From Mycobacterium pinniadriaticum (GTDB lineage Bacteria > Actinomycetota > Actinomycetes > Mycobacteriales > Mycobacteriaceae), in the NCBI RefSeq assembly GCF_026242045.1, contig NZ_JAPJDO010000021.1:1-64000 (forward strand): a DNA stretch of 64,000 bases, written 5' to 3'. The translations under genes were made by a program, and so were the position numbers. The notes beneath the pieces are model-generated. The model worked only from the letters and a program-made list of their open reading frames with translations, had not been told where the DNA came from and did no database searches. Shown here one piece after another: positions 55,954 to 64,000 of the stretch; position 1 is the first letter of the stretch; every line of letters begins with the position of its first letter.

Positions 55954-56991
55954 ATGCCCATCGCCACGCCCGAGGTCTACGCAGAGATGCTCGGCCGCGC
56001 CAAGGAGCACTCGTTCGCGTTCCCGGCGATCAACTGCGTCGGCTCGGAGAGCGTCAACGCCGCCATCAAGGGATTCGCCGACGCCGGCAGTGACGGAATC
56101 ATCCAATTCTCCACCGGCGGAGCTGAATTCGCTTCCGGTCTGGGCGTCAAGGAGATGGTCACCGGCGCGGTGGCGCTCGCCGAGTTCGCCCATGTGATCG
56201 CCGACAAATACCCCATCACCGTGGCGCTGCACACTGACCACTGCCCCAAGGACAAGCTCGACACCTACGTCCGCCCGCTGCTGGCCATCTCGGCCGAGCG
56301 GGTGGCCAAGGGCGCCAACCCGCTGTTCCAGTCGCATATGTGGGACGGCTCGGCGGTCCCGATCGACGAGAACCTGTCGATCGCCCAGGAACTGCTCAAG
56401 CAGGCCGCTGCCGCCAAGATCATCCTGGAGATCGAGATCGGCGTGGTCGGCGGCGAAGAGGACGGTGTGGAGGCCGAGATCAACGAGAAGCTCTACACCA
56501 CCGCCGAAGACTTCGAGAAGACCATCGAGGCCCTCGGCGCCGGCGAACACGGCAAATACCTGTTGGCCGCTACGTTCGGCAACGTGCACGGTGTCTACAA
56601 GCCCGGCAACGTCGTGCTCAAGCCCGAGGTGTTGGCCGAGGGCCAGAAGGTGGCATCGGCCAAGCTGGGCCTGCCCGACGGAGCCAAGCCCTTCGATTTC
56701 GTCTTCCACGGCGGCTCGGGCTCGCTGAAGTCGGAGATCGAGGATTCGCTGAAGTACGGCGTGGTGAAGATGAATGTCGACACCGACACCCAGTACGCGT
56801 TCACGCGTCCGCTCGCGGCGCACATGTTCACCAATTACGACGGGGTGCTCAAGATCGACGGCGAGGTGGGCAACAAGAAGGTCTACGACCCGCGTAGTTA
56901 TCTGAAGAAGGCCGAGGCCTCCATGTCCGAGCGCGTCGTCGAGGCCTGCCAAGACCTGCACAGCGCGGGCCGTTCGGTGTCGGCCGGCTAG
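55954..56991 (+). CDS. fba: Class II fructose-bisphosphate aldolase
   Basis: A 345-residue zinc aldolase of glycolysis and gluconeogenesis, cleaving fructose-1,6-bisphosphate. ALHTDHCPKD gives catalytic Asp95 and zinc ligand His96; HGGSGS and NVDTDTQYAFTRP bind phosphate and cations. The numbering and length match M. tuberculosis Fba (Rv0363c). The ATG has GAGAGGA upstream; the longer frame overlaps the dedA promoter. It is likely essential. Confidence 0.97.
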   Translation: MPIATPEVYAEMLGRAKEHSFAFPAINCVGSESVNAAIKGFADAGSDGIIQFSTGGAEFASGLGVKEMVTGAVALAEFAHVIADKYPITVALHTDHCPKDKLDTYVRPLLAISAERVAKGANPLFQSHMWDGSAVPIDENLSIAQELLKQAAAAKIILEIEIGVVGGEEDGVEAEINEKLYTTAEDFEKTIEALGAGEHGKYLLAATFGNVHGVYKPGNVVLKPEVLAEGQKVASAKLGLPDGAKPFDFVFHGGSGSLKSEIEDSLKYGVVKMNVDTDTQYAFTRPLAAHMFTNYDGVLKIDGEVGNKKVYDPRSYLKKAEASMSERVVEACQDLHSAGRSVSAG

Positions 56992-56992
56992 T

Positions 56993-57047
56993 AGCGATTT
57001 CGGCGCGTTTTCGTTCGCCCAGCGGCGGTTAACGCGCCGAAATCGCT
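56993..57047. repeat. 55-bp palindromic element, left copy
   Basis: AGCGATTTCGGCGCGTTTTC at the left end is complementary to the right end (GCGCCGAAATCGCT). The centre carries TTCGTTCGCCCAGCGGCGG. It starts 1 bp after the fba stop and covers the last 19 bp of the DUF559 gene, whose final codons and stop come from it. It can act as a terminator for both genes. Confidence 0.85.
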
Positions 57048-57913
57048 CGTTGGACCAAGGCGAGGACGCGTTCGGGATACTCGGTCAGGTCCAGCCAGGT
57101 GAACCGCAACACCTGGTAGCCGGCGAGGACGAGGGCGTTTTGTTTCCTGCGGTCTCGCTCGAACGCTTCCGGATCGGTATGGAAGGCGAATCCGTCGACC
57201 TCGACCACCACCTTGGCGGCACGGAAAAGGACGTCGACCTCGTACCCGATCACCTTCTGGTTCGCCTTCCACCCACAGATGCCGGATGCGTTCAGTAGCC
57301 GGGTGAACAATCGCTCTGCCGCAGACTTCGTGCCGTCGTCGGCCGCCTGTAGCAGCCGACGCGCCGCGGGGGATCCATACCTACCCGTGTTGCGGAGATG
57401 GGCCGCCCATAGCTGCCGGAGTTCGGTGTGGCGCTGCAGAGCCTGGTCCATCAGCTTGGGTCCGCCGCCGCGGCGTACCGCCGCTTCGATCGCCGTGAGC
57501 GGAAGCGCGGTGACGCGCAGTCCGCGGTACTCGACGACGTCGAGGTGTGAGAGGTTGCGTCGCCGTAGCCGAGATCCGCTGTGGCGACGGCCGTGGCTGT
57601 TGCGCGGCACCGTCACTTCGACGACGTCGGGCGGGAACCGGGTCAGCTCAAGCCACCACGCTGCCGCCAGACCGCTCGCACAAGCCGCTTGTCCGTAGCC
57701 CCACACCGCCGCTCGGACGCGGGCCGCGTCGGTGAACTCGCGGTCGGCCACGAAGTAGACCCCTGCCGAGCACCGGCGCCAGTGCCCCGCGCGGACACGT
57801 CGCCGGACCGCCTGTTCGGTGAGCCCGGCGTCGTGTGCCTGAGCCAGGGTGATGACGCCGTCGTGGCGGCGCAGGAGATCGTGGAGCACTTGACGCACGT
57901 GAGTCAGACGCAC
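57029..57913 (-). CDS. AbiEi-type N-domain + DUF559 endonuclease-like protein
   Basis: A 294-residue protein. The N-terminal part (GVITLAQAHDAGLTEQAVRR, then WRRCSAGVYFV) matches the wing-helix of AbiEi-type antitoxins. The C-terminal part is DUF559, related to very-short-patch-repair endonucleases, with acidic residues in EVDVLF and VVVEVDGFAFH. This pairing is widespread in actinobacteria and of unknown role; defence, repair or a selfish gene are options. No AbiEii toxin is adjacent. It is bracketed by two inverted copies of a palindromic element. Start is GTG. Confidence 0.8.
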   Translation of the reverse strand: MRLTHVRQVLHDLLRRHDGVITLAQAHDAGLTEQAVRRRVRAGHWRRCSAGVYFVADREFTDAARVRAAVWGYGQAACASGLAAAWWLELTRFPPDVVEVTVPRNSHGRRHSGSRLRRRNLSHLDVVEYRGLRVTALPLTAIEAAVRRGGGPKLMDQALQRHTELRQLWAAHLRNTGRYGSPAARRLLQAADDGTKSAAERLFTRLLNASGICGWKANQKVIGYEVDVLFRAAKVVVEVDGFAFHTDPEAFERDRRKQNALVLAGYQVLRFTWLDLTEYPERVLALVQRAISAR

Positions 57914-57940
57914 GCAGTGCCGCGAACGGTTCCCTCCGCG

Positions 57941-57994
57941 GTGATTTCGGCGCGAAAACCGCCGCTAAGCGAACGAAAACGCGCCGAAATCGCT
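57941..57994. repeat. Palindromic element, right copy (inverted)
   Basis: Read on the minus strand it begins AGCGATTTCGGCGCGTTTTC and continues CGTTCGCTTAGCGGCGGTT, nearly identical to the left copy. The two differ at about six positions, mainly TT against CC and TT against AA in the loop. It ends at the stop of the Rv0361-like gene. Confidence 0.85.
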
Positions 57995-58725
57995 CAGGAC
58001 GCCTGGCAGATCTTCCACTGGTTGTCGCGGAACTGCAGGTCGAAGCTGCGGGTGGAGCGGGTGGCCGGATCGAAGGCCATGAACGAGGTGACGTTGGCTT
58101 CGGCATGATCGCCGTTGACGACGACCTCGTCGATGCTGGCCACCACCGGATACTGCCCGGCCGCCGCCACCCGCGCGTGGGTGTCCGACCACGCACGATC
58201 GTCGTACGTGACGTAGCTTTCCCTGGTCTGGCCGCAGGTGATACCACGCAGGGCCGCCAGATCGCCCTTCTGCACGGCGGTGTCGAAACTCTGGATGGTG
58301 GATCGGACCATGTCCTCCTGCGACACCTTGGGGGAGTTGTCGCGGGTGAGCAGAGCGGTGGCCAGGATCGCGACCGCCGCCAGCGCCGCGATGATCGTGA
58401 TCACCGCGAGCACCATGCCCCAACTGCGTCGGCGGGTCGCCACCGGGCGCGCCGGGATGGCCTGCGGGCCGGTGCGCGGCGGGTCGGCGGCCGCGAAGAC
58501 CTCGGTCGGTGTGGAGAAGATCTCGGTTTCGGGGTCCGGTGTGCGGTCGATGATCTGGGTCGAGCCCGCGTCGAATCCCGGTGCGGTGTAACGGCGTTCG
58601 GGTGGTGTGTCGGCCGCTCCGATGACCTCGGTGGCCGCGTCGTTCTCCTCAGTTGGCTGCTCGCCGTCGACAGGGACGACGGGTGTGGTCGCGTCGTCGT
58701 GGTCGGGCCCGGATGGGTTCGACAT
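57994..58725 (-). CDS. Membrane protein with extracytoplasmic NTF2-like domain (Rv0361 type)
   Basis: A 243-residue protein. A disordered acidic cytoplasmic part (residues 1-100, rich in Thr/Pro/Glu) precedes one helix (WGMVLAVITIIAALAAVAIL) and an outer domain of about 110 residues (MVRSTIQSFDTAVQKGDLAAL at its start). The disordered part is a typical target of Ser/Thr kinases. It matches Rv0361 by layout and by place near fba. Role unknown. Confidence 0.75.
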   Translation of the reverse strand: MSNPSGPDHDDATTPVVPVDGEQPTEENDAATEVIGAADTPPERRYTAPGFDAGSTQIIDRTPDPETEIFSTPTEVFAAADPPRTGPQAIPARPVATRRRSWGMVLAVITIIAALAAVAILATALLTRDNSPKVSQEDMVRSTIQSFDTAVQKGDLAALRGITCGQTRESYVTYDDRAWSDTHARVAAAGQYPVVASIDEVVVNGDHAEANVTSFMAFDPATRSTRSFDLQFRDNQWKICQAS

Positions 58726-58817
58726 GGGCTGCTGCCGTCCTTCTGAAGTGCTGGTGCTACCGACCCTAACGGTTGGGTGCGACCATCTGCGCCCGGTGGC
58801 ACCGGCACAATGGGGCA

Positions 58818-59234
58818 ATGACATCGTTTGGTGATCTTCTGGGGCCCGAGCCCGTGCTGCTACCCGGTGACATCGAGGCCGAAGCCGAACTCTTGGCTGG
58901 TGAGAAGCCGGCGATCGTCGCGGCTGCCCACCCATCGGCGTCGGTGGCGTGGGCCTGTCTTGCCGAGGAGGCGTTGGCCGACGACAAGGCCGTCACCGCC
59001 TACGCCTATGCCCGCACCGGCTATCACCGCGGACTGGACCAATTGCGCCGCAACGGCTGGAAGGGCTTCGGCCCGGTTCCCTACCGCCACGAGCCCAACC
59101 GCGGATTCCTGCGTTGTGTGGCAGCCCTCGCGCGCGCTGCCGACACGATCGGGGAGACCGAAGAGTTCGCCCGCTGCCTGGATCTTCTCGACGACTGCGA
59201 TCCCGCGGCCCGCGTCGAACTCGGCCTGGCCTAA
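58818..59234 (+). CDS. DUF3151 protein (Rv0360c type)
   Basis: A 138-residue soluble protein with helical segments such as VAWACLAEEALADDKAVTAY and ARTGYHRGLDQLRRNGW, as in the actinobacterial DUF3151 family. It occurs next to fba in mycobacteria (Rv0360c). It converges on the FUSC gene, overlapping its stop by 4 bp. Function unknown. Confidence 0.8.
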   Translation: MTSFGDLLGPEPVLLPGDIEAEAELLAGEKPAIVAAAHPSASVAWACLAEEALADDKAVTAYAYARTGYHRGLDQLRRNGWKGFGPVPYRHEPNRGFLRCVAALARAADTIGETEEFARCLDLLDDCDPAARVELGLA

Positions 59235-61000
59235 TCCGGCGCCAGTGATTGGCGCAACTCGGTGATCTCATGCGCGACGAACGGCGGGGGATCGCCACGC
59301 TCGGGCGGCACGGCGCCGCCGCGCACGGCGGCCGCAAGCGCGTGCAGCGCCCGAACATCCGGTTGAGCGGACCGCCCGCCGAACAGGGACCGGCCGAACT
59401 CGGCTCCGTCGGCGCGGTGCTCGACGGCCCAGCAGGCCGCGATGGTCCGGTAGGCCAGCTTCTCGGTGGCCGCGACCGCCGGTAGCAGGTGTTCGGCGGT
59501 CGCCCTTGTGCGCTGCCCACCGGCCAACGCGGCCTCGTCGGCTTCGATCAGTCCGATCGCCGCGATCTGTAGATCTCGCCGCGCCGTGCGCGCCGTCAGG
59601 CCCGCGGTCTCGCCGGCGGCGATATAGGGGAAGACTCCGGCGGTCGCCTCCAGCGTCCGCCCGATCGCGTCGGTCAGCCGGGCCGCCTCCTGCCACCGCG
59701 CCGCCACCAGGTAGACGGCCAGCCCGACCGCGCAGCCGATCAACGTGTCGATGCCGCGCGCCCAAAGGACGTGGCCGATGTCGACCGCATGTGTTCCCGA
59801 CGAGATGGTCAACGCCGCTGCCGTGATGAAAACCGTTGCCAGCGTGTAGCTCCGAACGACCAGCAGCTCGATGATGAAGTTGAGCAGCGCCAACAGCAGC
59901 ACCAGCCAGAGGTCGTGGGGATGCAGCGACAGGATCACCGCGGCCAGCCCGAGACCCACCCAGGTACCCAGCAATCGCTCGGCGCCGCGGCGCAGGGTGC
60001 GGCTGCGGTCGGCGCCCTGGTGCAATACCAGCACCGCGGCCGCCATCGCCCAGTAGGCGTGGTCGACACCCAGCGCGATCGCCGCGGCGCCGGCCAGCGG
60101 CACACCGACGGCAACCCGTTGCATGACGTGCCGGACATGCGATCCGGGGCTGACGGCCCGACGCAGCACCGTGACCAGGGCAGGCGCGCCCAGGGTGATC
60201 CGCTCGGGATCTCTCGTAGCGACGGTCTCGGGCGCCAGTTGCAGCGACGCCAGCCGGCGGGCCTGGTCGGCGGTCTGCGGATCCGGGCCGGCCCCGCGGG
60301 TCACGGCGGTGACCGCGGTGGTGAACAGGACGTGCACGGCATGGTTGGCGGCCCGCAGCCGGTGCAGGACGCTGGCCTCGGAGGCTGGCAGTGGCTGATA
60401 GTTGACCAGCACACTCCACGACTTGTGCAGTGCGGTCGCCGCGCGCAGCCGGGCCGCGCGTTCCCGCGGGGAGTCGGCGGCCGCGATGTAGTCGGCGACG
60501 GCATCGGCGGCGGCGGTGACCGCGGCCCGCTCCGGCCCGCGGAAGCTGACCAGCGCCCCGGCCATCTGCACCAGCCAGGCCACCGCGCCGCCGGCCAGCA
60601 CCAGTACCCCGATCGTCCAGGGCGCCAGCTGGGCAGCCGAGACGCCGATACCGGCCGCGCAGGCCACCACGAAGACGTAGGCCCCGGGTGGCCCGACGGC
60701 CAGCGCATTGCACAGCCACACCGCCGCGACGGCGACCAGGGACACCGTCAGTACGCCCAACCCCGGCACCTGCGCTGCCCAGTCGCCCAGGGCGACGGCC
60801 GCGGCCAGTGACACCGCCACCGTCGCGAGCTCGATGCCGCGGTTGGCGTAGGGACGGTCGCCGCCGAAGCGCGCGGTGAACGAACCCAGGGTGGCGATCA
60901 ACCCGGAGCTCATCGCACCCAAGGCCCACCCCGCCGTGGCAGGGATGGCCGTGCTGATCGCCGCGCGCAGGCCCTTCGGCCAGCGCGCCGGGGTGGCCAA
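59231..61000 (-). CDS. FUSC-family transporter
   Basis: A 589-residue protein with two blocks of about five to six membrane helices separated by a cytoplasmic helical region, the layout of FUSC/aromatic-acid-exporter (AaeB/YccS) proteins. Helix segments include VLTVSLVAVAAVWLCNAL and ILSLHPHDLWLVLLLALL. These efflux toxic organic acids. The start appears to be TTG, preceded by TGAGG, 5 bp after the CDF stop. The gene is therefore probably co-transcribed with the CDF exporter. Confidence 0.78.
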   Translation of the reverse strand: MATPARWPKGLRAAISTAIPATAGWALGAMSSGLIATLGSFTARFGGDRPYANRGIELATVAVSLAAAVALGDWAAQVPGLGVLTVSLVAVAAVWLCNALAVGPPGAYVFVVACAAGIGVSAAQLAPWTIGVLVLAGGAVAWLVQMAGALVSFRGPERAAVTAAADAVADYIAAADSPRERAARLRAATALHKSWSVLVNYQPLPASEASVLHRLRAANHAVHVLFTTAVTAVTRGAGPDPQTADQARRLASLQLAPETVATRDPERITLGAPALVTVLRRAVSPGSHVRHVMQRVAVGVPLAGAAAIALGVDHAYWAMAAAVLVLHQGADRSRTLRRGAERLLGTWVGLGLAAVILSLHPHDLWLVLLLALLNFIIELLVVRSYTLATVFITAAALTISSGTHAVDIGHVLWARGIDTLIGCAVGLAVYLVAARWQEAARLTDAIGRTLEATAGVFPYIAAGETAGLTARTARRDLQIAAIGLIEADEAALAGGQRTRATAEHLLPAVAATEKLAYRTIAACWAVEHRADGAEFGRSLFGGRSAQPDVRALHALAAAVRGGAVPPERGDPPPFVAHEITELRQSLAPD

Positions 61001-61005
61001 CTACC

Positions 61006-61902
61006 TCACCAGTCGGTCTGGCCCGGGCAGTCGTCGGCGCAACCGGGCGGCTCGACCTGGACGGTCGCGTGTTCCAGCCCGCGGGCGGCCAGCACCGCCC
61101 TGGCATCGTCGAGTACCCGGTTGGAATCCCCGCTGCTGGTCAGGTGGGCGGTCGCCATGTCCTTGCCGGGCACCAGCGTCCACACGTGCAGGTCGTGTAC
61201 CTCGGTGACGCCCTCGACGGCGGCCAGCGCGGCGCGCAGTTCTTCGACGTCGATGTGTTGCGGCGACGATTCGGACAGAATCCGCAGCGCGGCTCGGGCC
61301 AGCCCGATCGCCCGCGGCAGCACCCACAGGGCGACGAACACCGCGACCACCACGTCGGCGTAGGGCCAGTGCGTCGTCACGGTCACGACGCCGGCGATCA
61401 GCACGCCGATGCTGCCGACGGTATCGGCCACCACCTCCATGTAGGCGCCCTTGACCGCCAGGCTTTCCTGGGACTGCGAGCGCAACAGCAGCACCACAGC
61501 GAGGTTGGCTGCCAGACCGGCGACGGCCACCACGATCATCGGGACACCGGGGATCTCCGGCGCGTCGCCGAGCCGCTCGAACGCCTCGTAGAGGATGAAC
61601 CCGGCGACACCCATCAGCAGGACGGCGTTGGCCACCGCGGTGAACACCTCGGCCCGATGCCAACCGTAGGTGCGTGCCGCGGACGCCGGGCCGTGGCGGG
61701 CCAGCAGCACCGCGGTCAGCCCCATGAACATGGCGACCAGATCGGTCAGCATGTGGCCGGCGTCGGCCAGCAGGGCAATCGAATTGATCAACAGTGCGGT
61801 GGTCAGCTCGATGACGAAGAACACGGTCAGGATGCCGGCGGCCATGAGCATCCGGCTCACCCGCGCGTCACCACCGTGGCTGTGATCGTGTCCGGAACCC
61901 AT
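61006..61902 (-). CDS. Cation diffusion facilitator (zinc/cadmium-type exporter)
   Basis: A 298-residue CDF exporter with six helices, His-rich N-terminus (GHDHSHGGD) and a C-terminal cytoplasmic domain. The first metal site is in ADAGHMLTD (HxxxD). The second helix-5 pair reads YMEVVADTVGS, with Glu where zinc exporters usually have His or Asp. It exports Zn2+, Cd2+ or a related ion against protons. A palindrome 10 bp upstream of the ATG suggests metal-dependent repression. Confidence 0.88.
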   Translation of the reverse strand: MGSGHDHSHGGDARVSRMLMAAGILTVFFVIELTTALLINSIALLADAGHMLTDLVAMFMGLTAVLLARHGPASAARTYGWHRAEVFTAVANAVLLMGVAGFILYEAFERLGDAPEIPGVPMIVVAVAGLAANLAVVLLLRSQSQESLAVKGAYMEVVADTVGSIGVLIAGVVTVTTHWPYADVVVAVFVALWVLPRAIGLARAALRILSESSPQHIDVEELRAALAAVEGVTEVHDLHVWTLVPGKDMATAHLTSSGDSNRVLDDARAVLAARGLEHATVQVEPPGCADDCPGQTDW

Positions 61903-61911
61903 AGGGGAAAT

Positions 61912-61931
61912 ATATGCACAGAAGTGCATAT
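61912..61931. promoter_or_regulatory. ArsR/SmtB-type operator before the CDF gene
   Basis: ATATGCAC-AGAA-GTGCATAT is a perfect 8-bp inverted repeat starting 9 bp beyond the ATG. It resembles the ATATG...CATAT operators of ArsR/SmtB metal sensors such as NmtR. No sensor gene is in the window. Confidence 0.65.
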
Positions 61932-62092
61932 GTTGCAAGGGCGGCGGCCTTGAAACGGGCCTTACCGCACCCGCACCCGCACTGCCGATCTCCCGCAACG
62001 TCGGGCACGCCGCGGCGCGGCGGCCGTGGTCAATCGCTACTATGTCCGGCAAGCAACGATTCTCATGTGGGTAGAGGTGTCGTAAGGCGGCA

Positions 62093-62728
62093 ATGGCTGT
62101 GGTGAGCGTGGGTGAACGTCGAACTCAGGCTGAACGTACCGCCGCGATGCGCACCCGATTGCTCAACGCAACTGTTGAATGCCTGGTCACCTACGGCTAC
62201 GCGGGTACGACGACGCCGAGGATCGCCGAGACCGCGGGCGTGACACGCGGTGCCCAGGTGCACCATTTCCGCTCTAAGGAAGATCTCGTGGCCGCCGCGG
62301 TGGAGCATCTGGCGCAGCAGCGGATTCAAGCCGCGATCCGGCAGAGCAGCGGTGTGTGGAAGAACCCCGACCCCGTCGCCGCCGTCCTCGAATTCCTGTG
62401 GGAGTCGCATCAGGGCGACATGTTCGTGGCGACCATCGAGCTGTGGGTGGCGGCGCGCACCGATGACGTTCTGGCCAAAGAAGTAGCCCGGGTCGAACCG
62501 ATGGTGAACAGCACGTTGATCACGGCGTTGGCCCAGCTGCTTCCGGACCACGCGGACCGCAAGCAAGTGCGCAACGCCCTGTTCACCGCGATGGACGCGC
62601 TCCGGGGGATCCTGATCGTCGGATTCGTTGATCGCGATGTGGCGCAGGCGCGAAAGAGGTGGGACCGCGCGTCGGTCTATCTGTCGAGGATGTTCTCAGA
62701 AGCCCTCGCGTACAACGGTTCTGACTAA
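62093..62728 (+). CDS. TetR-family regulator, first of a tandem pair
   Basis: A 211-residue TetR protein with helix-turn-helix TTPRIAETAGVTRGAQVHHF. It is a close paralogue of the next gene; both share ATVECL.xYGYAGTTT and HHFRSKEDLV. AAGG precedes the ATG. Targets are unknown, possibly the downstream lipid-transfer gene. Confidence 0.87.
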   Translation: MAVVSVGERRTQAERTAAMRTRLLNATVECLVTYGYAGTTTPRIAETAGVTRGAQVHHFRSKEDLVAAAVEHLAQQRIQAAIRQSSGVWKNPDPVAAVLEFLWESHQGDMFVATIELWVAARTDDVLAKEVARVEPMVNSTLITALAQLLPDHADRKQVRNALFTAMDALRGILIVGFVDRDVAQARKRWDRASVYLSRMFSEALAYNGSD

Positions 62729-62798
62729 CAACTGAAGCGCCGCTGGATCGATCCCGTCCCTCTTACATACAGTCTGGCATGCAGGTATTCTGCCAATT

Positions 62799-63416
62799 GT
62801 GGGACTCGGACGTCGAACGCAATCTGAGCGAACGGCTGTCACGCGACGAAGATTGCTTGAAGCCACGGTCGAGTGTCTGATCGCGTACGGATACGCCGGC
62901 ACGACCACCTATCGGATCGCGGCGCTAGCGGGCGTGACCCGGGGCGCCCAGGTGCATCACTTCCGCTCGAAGGAAGATCTGGTCGTCGCCGCTGTCGCAC
63001 ATCTCGCCGAGCAGCGGGCCCGAGCCGCCCTGGACGGCCACCGCCGATTCCAGAGTGGCTCCGACCTGTCCGCGGATGTCCTTGGCTTTCTCTGGGAAGC
63101 TCATCAAGGCGGGATGTTCGTTGCCACCATGGAACTTTGGGCCGCGGCGCGGACGGACAACGTGCTCGCAAGCCAACTCGCCCGGGTGGAGTCGATGGTC
63201 AACCACGCGTTGGTCAACGCGATCACGCAACTGCTGCCGAGCCTGGGCGCTCAACAAGCGCTGCGTAACGCGATCTATACCGCCATGGACGTCCTGCGCG
63301 GGATTTTGGTCGCCAGCTTCGCCGATCGGGAGCCCGGGGAGGTTCGTCGTCGGTGGGATCGGGCGTCGGTGCATCTGCAACCGGTACTGGAGCAAGCAAT
63401 CAGGGAAGAGCGGTGA
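62799..63416 (+). CDS. TetR-family regulator, second of a tandem pair
   Basis: A 205-residue paralogue of the preceding gene, start GTG, with TTYRIAALAGVTRGAQVHHF. The duplication is old enough that the ligand domains differ widely. A CATACAG...GGCATG dyad lies 18-33 bp upstream (62766-62781). It precedes a thiolase-like gene by about 80 bp and may regulate it. Confidence 0.87.
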   Translation: MGLGRRTQSERTAVTRRRLLEATVECLIAYGYAGTTTYRIAALAGVTRGAQVHHFRSKEDLVVAAVAHLAEQRARAALDGHRRFQSGSDLSADVLGFLWEAHQGGMFVATMELWAAARTDNVLASQLARVESMVNHALVNAITQLLPSLGAQQALRNAIYTAMDVLRGILVASFADREPGEVRRRWDRASVHLQPVLEQAIREER

Positions 63417-63430
63417 AGCCCCTTGCATAG

Positions 63431-63448
63431 ATACGTGCCGATCGGTAT
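63431..63448. promoter_or_regulatory. Possible TetR operator before the thiolase-like gene
   Basis: ATACGTGCCGATCGGTAT has ATAC/GTAT ends and a palindromic CCGATCGG. It lies 50 bp before the ATG, between a TetR gene and its likely target. The symmetry is only partial. Confidence 0.35.
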
Positions 63449-63498
63449 GTTTCTGACATGGCGCATCGGCGACTGCGATGCCGGGAGAAGGAGTGGTG

Positions 63499-64000
63499 AT
63501 GGCGAACAGAGTGTTCGTAGTCGGTGTGGGGATGACGAAGTTTGAAAAGCCTGGCCGGCGGGAGGGATGGGACTACCCCGACATGGCCCGCGAGTCCGGG
63601 ACCAAGGCACTCGAGGACGCGGGGATCGATTACGACCTGATCGATCAAGCCTTCGTGGGATACGTCTACGGCGAATCGACCTCCGGACAGCGCGCGCTGT
63701 ACGAGTTGGGCATGACCGGCATTCCGGTGGTCAATGTCAACAACAACTGCTCGACCGGCTCGACGGCCTTGTACCTTGCCGCGCAGGCGATTCGCGGGGG
63801 ACTGGCCGAGTGCGCCCTGGCGCTCGGCTTCGAGAAGATGCAGCCGGGGTCACTGGGTTCGACGTTCAACGACCGGGCCCAGCCGATGGAGAATCACTTC
63901 CTGGCACTGGCCGAGATATCGGAGGTCCTCTTTCCGCCCGCACCCTGGATGTTCGGGGCGGCGGGACGTGAGCATATGAAGGAATATGGTTCTACCGCTG
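63499..64000 (+). CDS. Thiolase-fold lipid-transfer protein, 5' part
   Basis: The first 167 codons of a thiolase-superfamily protein that runs off the right edge. MANRVFVVGVGMTKFEKPG is the typical N-terminus of SCP-x/Ltp-type proteins, and the nucleophile is in NVNNNCSTGSTAL. Mycobacterial members take part in sterol side-chain or lipid degradation. GAGAAGGAG precedes the ATG at 63499. The fate of the C-terminal half is not visible. Confidence 0.85.
   Translation, partial: MANRVFVVGVGMTKFEKPGRREGWDYPDMARESGTKALEDAGIDYDLIDQAFVGYVYGESTSGQRALYELGMTGIPVVNVNNNCSTGSTALYLAAQAIRGGLAECALALGFEKMQPGSLGSTFNDRAQPMENHFLALAEISEVLFPPAPWMFGAAGREHMKEYGSTA

Overview
The window is high-GC actinobacterial DNA and almost certainly a non-tuberculous Mycobacterium (Mycolicibacterium type). 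The marker genes are TtfA, LpqN/LpqT-type lipoproteins, a Sap/GAP-family protein, a type II flavohaemoglobin, class II fructose-bisphosphate aldolase and a form I carbon monoxide dehydrogenase cluster. From memory, the backbone follows the M. tuberculosis Rv0385-to-Rv0360c order, read backwards and interrupted by accessory insertions. No tRNA, rRNA, CRISPR array or prophage was seen.

Region by region. 1-111: right end of an ISL3-type insertion sequence. 169-6567 (minus): a tight seven-gene operon with a small unknown protein, an acetyl-CoA-synthetase-like ligase, 2-oxoacid dehydrogenase E1alpha, E1beta and E2, a free-standing acyl carrier protein and an aldose-1-epimerase-like protein; there is no E3. 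6678-10938: flavohaemoglobin, Sap/GAP membrane protein, two small membrane proteins, guanine deaminase and a conserved unknown gene behind a LexA-like palindrome. 10966-17062: a complete nitrile-utilisation island. One arm is cbtB-cbtA-acetamidase; the divergent arm is cobalt-type nitrile hydratase beta, alpha and accessory protein, a DUF1097 membrane protein, a MarR regulator and an AmiC-like amide sensor. One short motif recurs in front of all three transcription units.

17113-24759: clpB with an HspR (HAIR) site and a SigH-type promoter, then ttfA, a short-chain dehydrogenase, pyrE, an unknown protein and a frameshifted GAF-GGDEF-EAL gene (dcpA-like). 24817-29809: an unknown protein, a 663-bp stretch without a convincing gene, a SpoU methyltransferase, a GH76-like hydrolase and an NhaA-DsbA fusion. 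29811-36835: P450 plus ThiF/nitroreductase fusion operon, methyltransferase, TetR, dienelactone hydrolase and an SDR. 36898-40612: an operon of SnoaL-like, sulfotransferase, DUF1214 and SDR genes, reminiscent of M. tuberculosis Rv3529c-Rv3531c.

40680-50440: LysR regulator divergent from the aerobic CO dehydrogenase cluster xdhC-coxM-coxS-coxL-(XdhC+YHS)-coxD-coxG-coxE. CoxMSL oxidises CO. The XdhC-like proteins, CoxD and CoxE are maturation factors for the Mo-Cu cofactor, and CoxG is the membrane partner. The XdhC+YHS protein carries a fourfold 36-bp tandem repeat in its middle.

50654-64000: a large secreted propeller/Ig-like protein, small secreted proteins and a lipoprotein, DedA, fba, a DUF559 gene bracketed by two inverted copies of a roughly 54-bp palindrome, an Rv0361-like membrane protein, a DUF3151 protein, a FUSC transporter, a CDF metal exporter behind an ArsR-type palindrome, two paralogous TetR regulators and the start of a thiolase/lipid-transfer protein that runs off the right edge.

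The best candidates for something new are the dehydrogenase-ACP operon, the XdhC+YHS protein, the motif set of the nitrile island and the palindrome-bracketed DUF559 gene.
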